From a bacterium (GTDB lineage Bacteria; Babelota; Babeliae; Babelales; RVW-14), in the NCBI GenBank assembly GCA_030432505.1, contig JAUIHA010000078.1, positions 1-5,006 on the forward strand: a DNA stretch of 5,006 nt, in the 5' to 3' direction. Positions 1 through 4,369 of this stretch are shown one piece after another. The first letter of the stretch is position 1. Every line of letters begins with the position of its first letter. Under the pieces are notes generated by a model that had not been told where the DNA came from, ran no database searches, and saw nothing but the letters and a program-made list of their open reading frames with translations. The position numbers and the translations under genes are program-made.

Positions 1-77
1 TACAAAGATTTGAACAAAGTAAACAATTTGTTAAAATGATGAAGAAGAATAGTATGATGAAAAAATTCTTTAGGTAG
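1..77 (+). CDS. ffh: Signal recognition particle protein Ffh, C-terminal end (partial)
   Basis: Reading frame 3 (first full codon at base 3) is open from the left edge to a TAG at 75-77. It encodes 24 residues rich in Met, Lys and Phe, including QRFEQSKQFVKMMKKN and MMKKFFR. This resembles the end of the Ffh M domain (E. coli has a comparable QFDDMQRMMKKM stretch), the methionine-rich part that binds 4.5S RNA and signal sequences. Position supports it: ffh lies directly upstream of rpsP in many bacteria. Only the tail is visible, so the GTPase domain cannot be checked. The short length and biased composition are the main uncertainty. The stop is 98 bases before the rpsP start. Confidence 0.75.
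   Translation, partial: QRFEQSKQFVKMMKKNSMMKKFFR
10..37 (+). promoter_or_regulatory. Weak candidate promoter upstream of rpsP
   Basis: TTGAAC (10-15) and TAAAAT (32-37) are separated by 16 bases, a passable sigma70-like pair. It lies inside the ffh tail and would give a leader of about 130 bases before rpsP. Such matches arise by chance in AT-rich DNA, and rpsP may simply be read through from ffh. No better pair was found in 78-175. Confidence 0.22.
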
Positions 78-175
78 TGATTATTGAAATTTTTTATCGA
101 AAATGAAGCACTTCCTATGAACTGTTATTATTGAATTTACTCTGTTACTGGACACATTGGAAAGGATTACACACA

Positions 176-418
176 ATGGCTGTTACCATTCGCTTAAGCC
201 GTTTAGGAAATAAAAATCGTCCGTTTTCGCGTATCGTCGCTGTGGACTCACACAAAAAGCGTGATGGCGCTTTCTTAGATAACTTAGGGACTTACGATCC
301 TATCAAGCATGAAGTTATCCAATTGCACACTGATCGTATCAACGATTGGATTGCAAAAGGTGCACAATGCTCTGATGCCGTTAAAAGAATTATGAAACGT
401 AACAAAAAAACTTCATAA
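176..418 (+). CDS. rpsP: Small ribosomal subunit protein S16
   Basis: S16 is a 30S subunit protein that binds 16S rRNA and helps early assembly. The 80-residue product begins MAVTIRLSRLGNKNRPFSRI, the family's signature N-terminus. It continues with VAVDSHKKRDGAFLDNLGTYDP, in which D-S-(X)-K-R-(X)-G-X-F and the G-X-Y/F-(X)-P turn are typical. The family length is about 75-90 residues, so the gene is complete. The frame is open upstream to a TTG at 131, but the ATG at 176 is preferred because AAAGGA (161-166) lies 9 bases before it and S16 homologues begin with this M-(A)-V-X-I-R-L sequence. It sits between ffh and khpA in the canonical order. The next gene starts 123 bases downstream, after a weak hairpin. 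Confidence 0.97.
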   Translation: MAVTIRLSRLGNKNRPFSRIVAVDSHKKRDGAFLDNLGTYDPIKHEVIQLHTDRINDWIAKGAQCSDAVKRIMKRNKKTS

Positions 419-482
419 TTCCAGTCATTCTCTAAATACCTTAATTTGAAAAGCTAGAGTAGAAAACACGCAGACAGACTAC

Positions 483-507
483 CCAAGTATTTTCTTGGTT
501 TCTTTTT
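483..507 (+). terminator. Weak hairpin with T-rich tail between rpsP and khpA
   Basis: CCAAG (483-487) pairs with CTTGG (494-498) across a 6-base loop and is followed by TTTCTTTTT. The 5-bp stem is short for an efficient intrinsic terminator. It may cause partial termination after rpsP, or be chance. The rest of the 123-base gap holds no clear promoter. Confidence 0.3.
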
Positions 508-541
508 GTGTGTCTAAAATATTTTGTTGCAGGAGTTAATC

Positions 542-775
542 ATGCTAAAGGAACTCGTAGAGCACATTGTTAAAAAGCTTGTGGATAAACCTGAGAGTGT
601 CACCGTAAACGAAATTAGTGGCGAACAAGCAACAATTATTGAACTCCGTGTTTCTCCTGAAGATCTAGGAAAAGTAATTGGAAAGGAAGGCAGAACAGCT
701 CGTTCCATTAGAACACTTGTTCATGCCGCAGCATCAAAAGAACATAAACGTGCAGTCCTTGAAATTCTAGAATGA
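542..775 (+). CDS. khpA: KH-domain RNA-binding protein KhpA
   Basis: This 77-residue protein consists almost entirely of one type II KH domain. The nucleic-acid-binding GXXG loop is visible as G-K-E-G within [16 protein letters not shown] (about residues 43-58), preceded by a beta strand (IIELRVSP). KhpA proteins are small cytoplasmic RNA chaperones. In some bacteria they partner with KhpB/EloR and affect cell division and sRNA biology. The gene commonly lies between rpsP and rimM/trmD, as here minus rimM. The ATG at 542 is chosen over an in-frame TTG at 524 because AGGAG (531-535) lies 6 bases upstream and homologues start with M-(X)-E-L-V-E-(X)-I-(V)-K. The length is normal for the family. 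The stop is TGA (773-775), followed by a terminator-like hairpin. Confidence 0.95.
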   Translation: MLKELVEHIVKKLVDKPESVTVNEISGEQATIIELRVSPEDLGKVIGKEGRTARSIRTLVHAAASKEHKRAVLEILE

Positions 776-789
776 TAAAAACAGATACT
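759..789 (+). promoter_or_regulatory. Weak candidate promoter for trmD inside the khpA 3' end
   Basis: TTGAAA (759-764) and GATACT (784-789) are 19 bases apart, longer than the preferred 17. Transcription from here would begin just before the 807-833 hairpin, so the hairpin would lie in the trmD leader. It is listed because no promoter fits between the hairpin and the trmD start. Support is low. Confidence 0.2.
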
Positions 790-806
790 AAATAAATTCT
801 GTAAGG

Positions 807-846
807 CCTGACTGGAATTAAAATCTAGTCAGGTTTTATTTATTTT
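807..846 (+). terminator. Intrinsic terminator-like hairpin between khpA and trmD
   Basis: CCTGACTGG (807-815) pairs with CTAGTCAGG (825-833) over 9 bp with one G-T wobble. A further A-T pair (816/824) leaves a 7-base loop. The stem is followed at once by TTTTATTTATTTT (834-846). This has the layout of a rho-independent terminator for the ffh-rpsP-khpA unit. The T-tract ends only 9 bases before the trmD ATG, so it may act as an attenuator in the trmD leader and not as a complete stop. Confidence 0.72.
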
Positions 847-855
847 GAAAAAACC

Positions 856-2214
856 ATGAACATATCAATTATCACCGTATTCCCTGAGCTATATCAGCAG
901 TTTATTTCAACCAGCCTTATTTCAAGAGCTATTGAAAACGGCACTATTTCTTGTAACTTCGTTAAGTTTTCAGACCTTGTCGATCCAAAAGTACGTATTG
1001 ATGAACCAACATGCGGCCCTGGTGCTGGCATGATTATCAAGCCAGAACTTATTGAGCAAGCAATTAAGCAATGCGAAGACAAGTGGGGAAAAGGCTATAA
1101 AGTCTTCTTCTCTCCTCAAGGGAAAAAGCTCAATCAAAACAGATTAAAATTAATTGCAGAAAAGTTAGATCTTGCAAGCAAGCAAGAAGATGCTTCTAAG
1201 AGCGATGACAAGCAAGGTCATTTAATCCTTGTTTGCACACGCTATGAAGGCATTGACGAACGCGTTGAAAAACAGTGCGCGGATCTTGTTCTCTCAATTG
1301 GTGATTATGTACTAATGGGCGGCGACTTGCCTGCACAAGTATTTTTAGAAGGCCTCCTTCGCCTCTCTCCAGGCATTGTTGGCAAAGCAGCATCAGTTGA
1401 AAAAGAATCTTTTAGTGGACCATTTCTTGATCATCCAGAATTCGGCTTACCGGCGGAGTGGAATGGCATGGAAATTCCAGAAGTTGTTCTTTCTGGCAAT
1501 CACGGAAAAAGTGAAGAATGGCGTGCTGAGCAATCTGCACACAAAACGGTTCGCAACCGCTTTGATTGGTTCCGCTCTAATAACCCAAGTGATGAAGACA
1601 TCAGCGTTGCAAAAAAGCACATTCCTAATCACTACGTTGCCCTCATGCATACACAAATCATGATCAAAGGTGGACGTATAGGAGAAAGCTCTATTGCATC
1701 ACTTGATATTCACGATATTGCACGGTCTTCCCGCACCTATGGCCTTGAAAACTACTTCATCGTCTCGCCACTTAAAGACCAGCAAGAGATTATGCGCACC
1801 TTCCTCAAATTTTGGCATTCAGACGCTGGAAAAGAATACAATAAGAGCCGTTATGATGCCGTAGAACGCATTGTTCCTGCGATTAACTTTGAGGATGTCG
1901 TACAAAAGATCACCGAAAAAGAGGGGGTCAAGCCTCTTGTAATTGCAACATCGGCAAAGAAAAATTCACATAGTAAAATTATAGATTATTCTAGTCAATC
2001 AATCGTATGGAAACATAACAGACCGGTTCTCCTCCTTCTGGGAACAGCACAGGGCCTAGCACAGGAAATCATTGATCAGACTGATTATCTCCTGGTTCCG
2101 ATAGAAGGAATGACCAATTATAACCATCTATCAGTGCGAGCCGCTGCAGCAATCATCTTTGATCGCTGGCTTGGGCTCCAACCAAAAACATCGTCTAATG
2201 GTATTGATAAATAG
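856..2214 (+). CDS. trmD: TrmD tRNA (guanine-N1)-methyltransferase fused to a Tm1570-type SPOUT RNA methyltransferase domain
   Basis: Residues 1 to about 238 are TrmD, which transfers a methyl group from SAM to N1 of G37 in tRNA to prevent frameshifting. Visible motifs are FSPQGKKLNQ (85-94), LVCTRYEGIDERV (125-137), LSIGDYVLMGGDLPA (146-160) and VVLSGNH (210-216), which form the SAM-binding knot. Arg169 matches E. coli Arg154. Glu184 stands where E. coli has catalytic Asp169. CGPGAGM (53-59) replaces YGGGPGM and EFGLP (195-199) replaces HYTRP. Residues about 105-121 are a polar insertion. After a short linker, residues 257 to about 440 match the Tm1570 family (Pfam Methyltrn_RNA_4, by recollection): DIHDIARSSRTYG (284-296), VSPLKDQ, ATSAKK, LLLLGTAQGLA and IEGMTNYNHLSVRAAAAII (416-434). 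TrmD alone is about 240-255 residues, so 452 fits a true fusion with one uninterrupted frame. The ATG at 856 has no clear Shine-Dalgarno sequence, but the protein starts as expected for TrmD. Confidence 0.95.
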   Translation: MNISIITVFPELYQQFISTSLISRAIENGTISCNFVKFSDLVDPKVRIDEPTCGPGAGMIIKPELIEQAIKQCEDKWGKGYKVFFSPQGKKLNQNRLKLIAEKLDLASKQEDASKSDDKQGHLILVCTRYEGIDERVEKQCADLVLSIGDYVLMGGDLPAQVFLEGLLRLSPGIVGKAASVEKESFSGPFLDHPEFGLPAEWNGMEIPEVVLSGNHGKSEEWRAEQSAHKTVRNRFDWFRSNNPSDEDISVAKKHIPNHYVALMHTQIMIKGGRIGESSIASLDIHDIARSSRTYGLENYFIVSPLKDQQEIMRTFLKFWHSDAGKEYNKSRYDAVERIVPAINFEDVVQKITEKEGVKPLVIATSAKKNSHSKIIDYSSQSIVWKHNRPVLLLLGTAQGLAQEIIDQTDYLLVPIEGMTNYNHLSVRAAAAIIFDRWLGLQPKTSSNGIDK

Positions 2215-2232
2215 GATAAATGGGGCTATACT
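2204..2232 (+). promoter_or_regulatory. Near-consensus sigma70-type promoter for rplS
   Basis: TTGATA (2204-2209, five of six to TTGACA) and TATACT (2227-2232, five of six to TATAAT) are separated by exactly 17 bases. The -35 lies in the last codons of trmD and the spacer contains its TAG stop (2212-2214). Transcription should begin near 2239, giving an rplS leader of about 54 bases. This is the best promoter match seen in the window. It suggests L19 is expressed independently of trmD, consistent with a ribosomal protein needed in far larger amounts. Confidence 0.65.
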
Positions 2233-2292
2233 GTTGGTAGCCTAAAAATCTGCAATCCACTAACATTTAGTAAGTTACTTGTTGAGGACAAA

Positions 2293-2703
2293 ATGAAAGC
2301 ACGCACTCTTACCAGAGAAACCATTCTTAATTACGGCATTGAAGAACGTAATTTCCCTGATTTTAACGTTGGCGACACAATCGAAGTTGCTCAGGTTGTT
2401 AAAGAAGGAAACAAAGAACGTATTCAGAACTTCAGAGGTGACGTTATGTGCCTTAAGCGCAATAGCGGAACATCAACCTTTACGGTGCGAAAAATTGGTG
2501 CCAATGGAATTGGTGTTGAAAGAATCTTCCCTTACTACTCAAAAAATGTAAGTAAAGTTACCTTAATTAAAAAAGGTAAAGTACGTAGAGCAAAAATTAA
2601 CTACCTTCGTGAACGAGTTGGTAGAGCTGCTCGCGTTAAAGAAAAAATTCTCACTAAAGAACAAAAAGCTGCTCTTAATGCGGCAAAAACTAAAACTGAT
2701 TAA
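2293..2703 (+). CDS. rplS: Large ribosomal subunit protein L19
   Basis: L19 is a 50S protein located at the interface with the 30S subunit. The 136-residue product shows the family's core in order: FNVGDTIEVAQVVKEGNKERIQNFRG (about 24-49), the TFTVRKIGANGIGVERIFPYYS strand-turn region (61-82), and KKGKVRRAKINYLRERVGRAARVKEK (about 92-117). L19 is typically 110-125 residues. The extra length here is a Lys/Ala-rich tail from about residue 118 (LTKEQKAALNAAKTKTD), a common kind of variation. The start ATG at 2293 has GAGGA (2284-2288) 4 bases upstream, which is close but usable. It has its own promoter overlapping the trmD end. Its TAA stop is only 14 bases from the following lipoprotein start, so the two are probably co-transcribed at least in part. 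Confidence 0.97.
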   Translation: MKARTLTRETILNYGIEERNFPDFNVGDTIEVAQVVKEGNKERIQNFRGDVMCLKRNSGTSTFTVRKIGANGIGVERIFPYYSKNVSKVTLIKKGKVRRAKINYLRERVGRAARVKEKILTKEQKAALNAAKTKTD

Positions 2704-2717
2704 GTTGGAACACAAAG

Positions 2718-3242
2718 ATGTCAACAATAGGGCATTTTTGTAAGCAGCTCGCAAGTTCTTTACTGTTACTGATTTTAGCAGGATGTGGAAGCAAAAAATC
2801 TCCACATCCTGCTTCTTCTTTTTCTCAAGAAAACTCTTTATCTGCTGAACTTATTCAAGAAGCACAACAAATTGATATTCCAATTCCAATAGGTTATAAG
2901 CAGGTCAACAATACTTCAGTCAAAAAAGTATATCGAGGAAATCTCACGTTAGAACAACTGCATCATTTTTATCAGAATGAGATGGAGCAACATGGCTGGC
3001 AAACCGTTGATTTTGTTGATGAACATGAAATACTCATTGTTGGAGAAAAAATTAGAAAAAATTGCTCAATTTCATTGCGTTGGGACAAAAAGCATAGATG
3101 GGGTAAAAAAACACATTCTACCATCCATCTTTTTGTAAAAACAAAAGAAAGTAATAAAAAAAAGCATAGTACCTACGCAATCAATACCAAAGAGCTTAAT
3201 AGCCTAGAAACCCAATATGAAATGAAAAAGGCCGACGTATGA
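2718..3242 (+). CDS. Putative lipoprotein of unknown function with an FY..M..GW-type domain
   Basis: The 174-residue product starts with a short charged stretch, a hydrophobic run (SSLLLLIL, 13-20) and a lipobox L-A-G-C, making Cys23 the lipidation site. It should be exported and anchored to a membrane by signal peptidase II processing. A Ser/Pro/Lys linker (24-40) leads to a compact domain (about 52-142). This begins with a proline-rich IDIPIPIGYK segment and contains LTLEQLHHFYQNEMEQHGW (76-94), then alternating strands ending in STIHLFVK. The pattern of a strand, a helix with F-Y-(X3)-M-(X3)-G-W, then strands recalls small lipoprotein domains seen in other bacteria, but I cannot name a family or function. 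The C-terminus is Lys-rich. GGAA (2707-2710) 7 bases before the ATG is a weak ribosome site. The TGA stop overlaps the next ORF's ATG as ATGA. A perfect inverted repeat lies within codons 20-32. Confidence 0.85.
   Translation: MSTIGHFCKQLASSLLLLILAGCGSKKSPHPASSFSQENSLSAELIQEAQQIDIPIPIGYKQVNNTSVKKVYRGNLTLEQLHHFYQNEMEQHGWQTVDFVDEHEILIVGEKIRKNCSISLRWDKKHRWGKKTHSTIHLFVKTKESNKKKHSTYAINTKELNSLETQYEMKKADV
2777..2823 (+). terminator. Intragenic terminator-like hairpin in the lipoprotein gene
   Basis: A perfect 13-bp inverted repeat, AGCAGGATGTGGA (2777-2789) and TCCACATCCTGCT (2801-2813), encloses an 11-base loop. It is followed on the plus strand by the T-rich TCTTCTTTTT (2814-2823). The opposite strand has no T-tract after the stem, so the polarity points to transcripts coming from rplS. 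It starts 59 bases inside the lipoprotein frame. It could end a share of rplS transcripts when the lipoprotein is not being translated. The stem is seen directly; the role is inferred. Confidence 0.5.
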
Positions 3243-3343
3243 TCATTGCATCTTTTATTCTGATTACTCTGGTAGTCATTGTTCCTTCCATTGTTTTCAT
3301 GACGCTGACAAAAGTCTTTGGACGTTTTTTTGGTATCAAGTAG
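3239..3343 (+). CDS. 34-residue single-transmembrane micro-ORF
   Basis: An ATG at 3239 overlaps the lipoprotein TGA stop (ATGA), the classic layout for translational coupling. The frame runs to a TAG at 3341-3343. Its 34-residue product starts MIIASFILITLVVIVPSIVF, a continuous hydrophobic stretch long enough to cross a membrane. It ends with a short basic tail (TKVFGRFFGIK), predicting a C-in orientation. No family can be assigned to something this short. Support comes from the overlap, the membrane-like composition and the end fitting exactly against the convergent gene. A hydrophobic stretch can also arise by chance in T-rich DNA, so confidence is moderate. If real, it may assist or anchor near the lipoprotein encoded just upstream. 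Confidence 0.55.
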   Translation: MIIASFILITLVVIVPSIVFMTLTKVFGRFFGIK

Positions 3344-3344
3344 A

Positions 3345-3560
3345 CTATTTTTTTCGAAAATATCTTTTGAATACATCAAGTTTATGCTTAAGCCAATTCG
3401 ATAATCTCCGATCCCCGAGAAGAATAACCCCTGCAACTATCATTACAACGCCTTGTAAAAAAGGCAAAAACAAACCTAATATTCCTACTAAAATAAGAAT
3501 TATCCCCGCTATTTTTTTAAGCGGGGATACTATTATCTTTTTAATTTTTTTTTTCTTCAT
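3345..3560 (-). CDS. Small two-helix membrane protein, PGPGW-like
   Basis: The 71-residue protein has a very basic N-terminus (MKKKKIKK). Two hydrophobic helices (about 17-34 and 36-49) are joined by a tight LPFLQG turn (32-37), and a basic amphipathic tail follows (RRLSNWLKHKLDVFKRYFRKK). The pattern G-(I/L)-(X)-G-L-(X)-L-P-(X3)-G, then V-(X)-G-(V)-(X)-L-L, resembles the small membrane proteins called PGPGW (PF09656, from memory), whose function is unknown. The match is by pattern only. Basic flanks on both sides predict both termini in the cytoplasm. It starts 6 bases after the upstream 216-aa gene's stop with no evident Shine-Dalgarno, so translation is probably coupled. Its TAG stop lies one base from the convergent micro-ORF stop. 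The start codons contain a run of ten A, and a 10-bp inverted repeat lies in codons 11-20. Confidence 0.78.
   Translation of the reverse strand: MKKKKIKKIIVSPLKKIAGIILILVGILGLFLPFLQGVVMIVAGVILLGDRRLSNWLKHKLDVFKRYFRKK
3501..3555. terminator. GC-rich inverted repeat inside the 71-aa gene, possible terminator for the convergent plus-strand operon
   Basis: TATCCCCGCT (3501-3510) and AGCGGGGATA (3520-3529) form a perfect 10-bp stem around a 9-base loop (A, seven T, A). On the plus strand a T-rich stretch follows, ending in ten T (3545-3554), although the first nine bases after the stem are mixed. On the minus strand ATTCTTATTTT follows. It may terminate plus-strand transcripts from rplS, the lipoprotein and the micro-ORF inside the opposing gene, or act early in the 71-aa message. 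Confidence 0.45.
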
Positions 3561-3566
3561 TATACG

Positions 3567-4217
3567 TTAGAAACCAATAAGGCTAAAAAAGAAATTAAAA
3601 ATTGAACGAATAAAATCAATAAATGAATCCACAATACCCAAGAGTGAATTCCATACTGATTTTTTCTCTTCTTTGACTGGCATCATTTGCTTCTTGATAT
3701 CCTGCTTAATAGGTTCTTTGCGTAAATCCAATACTTTTTGAGGAACAAGTACAATCTTATTAATCTTATTAATGAACCAGGCTTTTTCTAGAAGCGTTTT
3801 CTCTTCAACACCACAGATAACCACATGCTTAGGAATCAGTAGATCCTTAATCATCGTACCTTTTTTTGTTTTAACTTCTACAAGAATCACTTCTTTATCA
3901 CTAAACCGGCTGCTCTGATAGCTTGCATTTACTACACGTAACTCTGCTAAGTTTACCATATCAAGCTTATTCACTGAATCATCAGACTCTCGTCGAACGC
4001 CACCAACACTTGTTTGTCCGTAAAACGATAAATCTCTCACATGGGATCTGGTATTTTCATCAAATACAACACCAGAAATACTCCCCTGCCCCTCTTCAAG
4101 TTTTGCGAACGATGGTTCTAAAAGACGTGAACCATATTTTCCACCCTCGCCCATATTAATGGCGAAAAAAGCAACCAATCCCAAAACAAGAATATGCCAA
4201 ACATTTTTTTTCATCAT
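3567..4217 (-). CDS. Exported or membrane-anchored protein of unknown function, 216 aa
   Basis: The product begins MMKKNVWHILVLGLVAFFAI, a basic start followed by a hydrophobic segment (8-21). This is a signal peptide or N-terminal anchor, and no clean cleavage motif is visible. Residues about 46-158 look beta-rich and globular. They contain ISGVVFDENTRSHVRDLSFY, a TSVGGVRRESDDSVNKLDM segment (69-87), a strand pair around VILVEVKTKKG, and KHVVICGVEEKT (130-141). A charged Lys/Pro/Glu linker (about 160-187) leads to a C-terminal stretch rich in Phe and Ile (189-216) that probably associates with the membrane. I do not recognise the family. The start has a good ribosome site: GGAGAG (complement of 4224-4229), 6 bases from the first of two adjacent ATG codons. 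It leads a two-gene minus-strand operon with the 71-aa membrane protein, 6 bases between them. Confidence 0.85.
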   Translation of the reverse strand: MMKKNVWHILVLGLVAFFAINMGEGGKYGSRLLEPSFAKLEEGQGSISGVVFDENTRSHVRDLSFYGQTSVGGVRRESDDSVNKLDMVNLAELRVVNASYQSSRFSDKEVILVEVKTKKGTMIKDLLIPKHVVICGVEEKTLLEKAWFINKINKIVLVPQKVLDLRKEPIKQDIKKQMMPVKEEKKSVWNSLLGIVDSFIDFIRSIFNFFFSLIGF

Positions 4218-4369
4218 TGTGAACTCTCCCTTCTCTTTTTCTTATACCACTAAATTATCAGGTAACCTTTTTAAAAAACAAGTCTTTTAGATTTGCAGAA
4301 ATCAAATAATTTTTACAAGCTAGGTGAGATGTTATGACGAGAGAATGTTTCTAAAAAGAGAAATTCATA
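4218..4369. other. Divergent intergenic region of 152 bases
   Basis: This stretch separates the minus-strand 216-aa gene from the plus-strand 142-aa gene and must hold both of their promoters. On the plus side only weak pairs are seen, such as TTTACA (4312-4317) with TATGAC (4333-4338) at a short 15-base spacing. A small GATTT-GCAG-AAATC hairpin lies at 4290-4303 near the middle and could be an operator half-site pair or chance. No ORF or RNA gene is apparent. Confidence 0.5.
4241..4281 (-). promoter_or_regulatory. Candidate promoter for the minus-strand pair
   Basis: On the minus strand, TTGTTT (complement of 4276-4281) and GATAAT (complement of 4254-4259) are 16 bases apart. Slightly downstream, TGGTATAAG (complement of 4241-4249) forms an extended -10-like element. 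Either would start transcription shortly before the ribosome site at 4224-4232. The sequence is AT-rich, so both matches may be partly chance. Confidence 0.38.

Noticed and set aside
131..175. TTG at 131 as an upstream start of rpsP
   Set aside because: It would add 15 residues not seen in S16. The ATG at 176 has a good ribosome site at 161-166 and gives the canonical N-terminus.
1174..1186. Tetranucleotide repeat (GCAA)3 plus G in trmD, encoding part of a polar insertion
   Set aside because: Only three units, too short for a convincing slippage locus, and in a loop where sequence drift is expected.
1196..1656. Several open frames on both strands inside trmD
   Set aside because: They lie under a highly conserved TrmD coding region and have no recognisable domains or ribosome sites.
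2223..2243. GGGCTA/TAGCCT imperfect hairpin before rplS, considered as a terminator or leader element
   Set aside because: Six pairs including a wobble, no T-tract after it, and it overlaps the -10 of the better-supported promoter.
3263..3298. Direct repeat CATTGTT around a 5-base spacer within the micro-ORF
   Set aside because: Seven bases repeated once in AT-rich DNA is expected by chance and has no partner elsewhere in the window.
3367..3570. Plus-strand 67-codon frame opposite the 71-aa membrane gene
   Set aside because: Antisense shadow of the minus-strand gene, with no ribosome site. The minus-strand product has coherent helices and basic ends.
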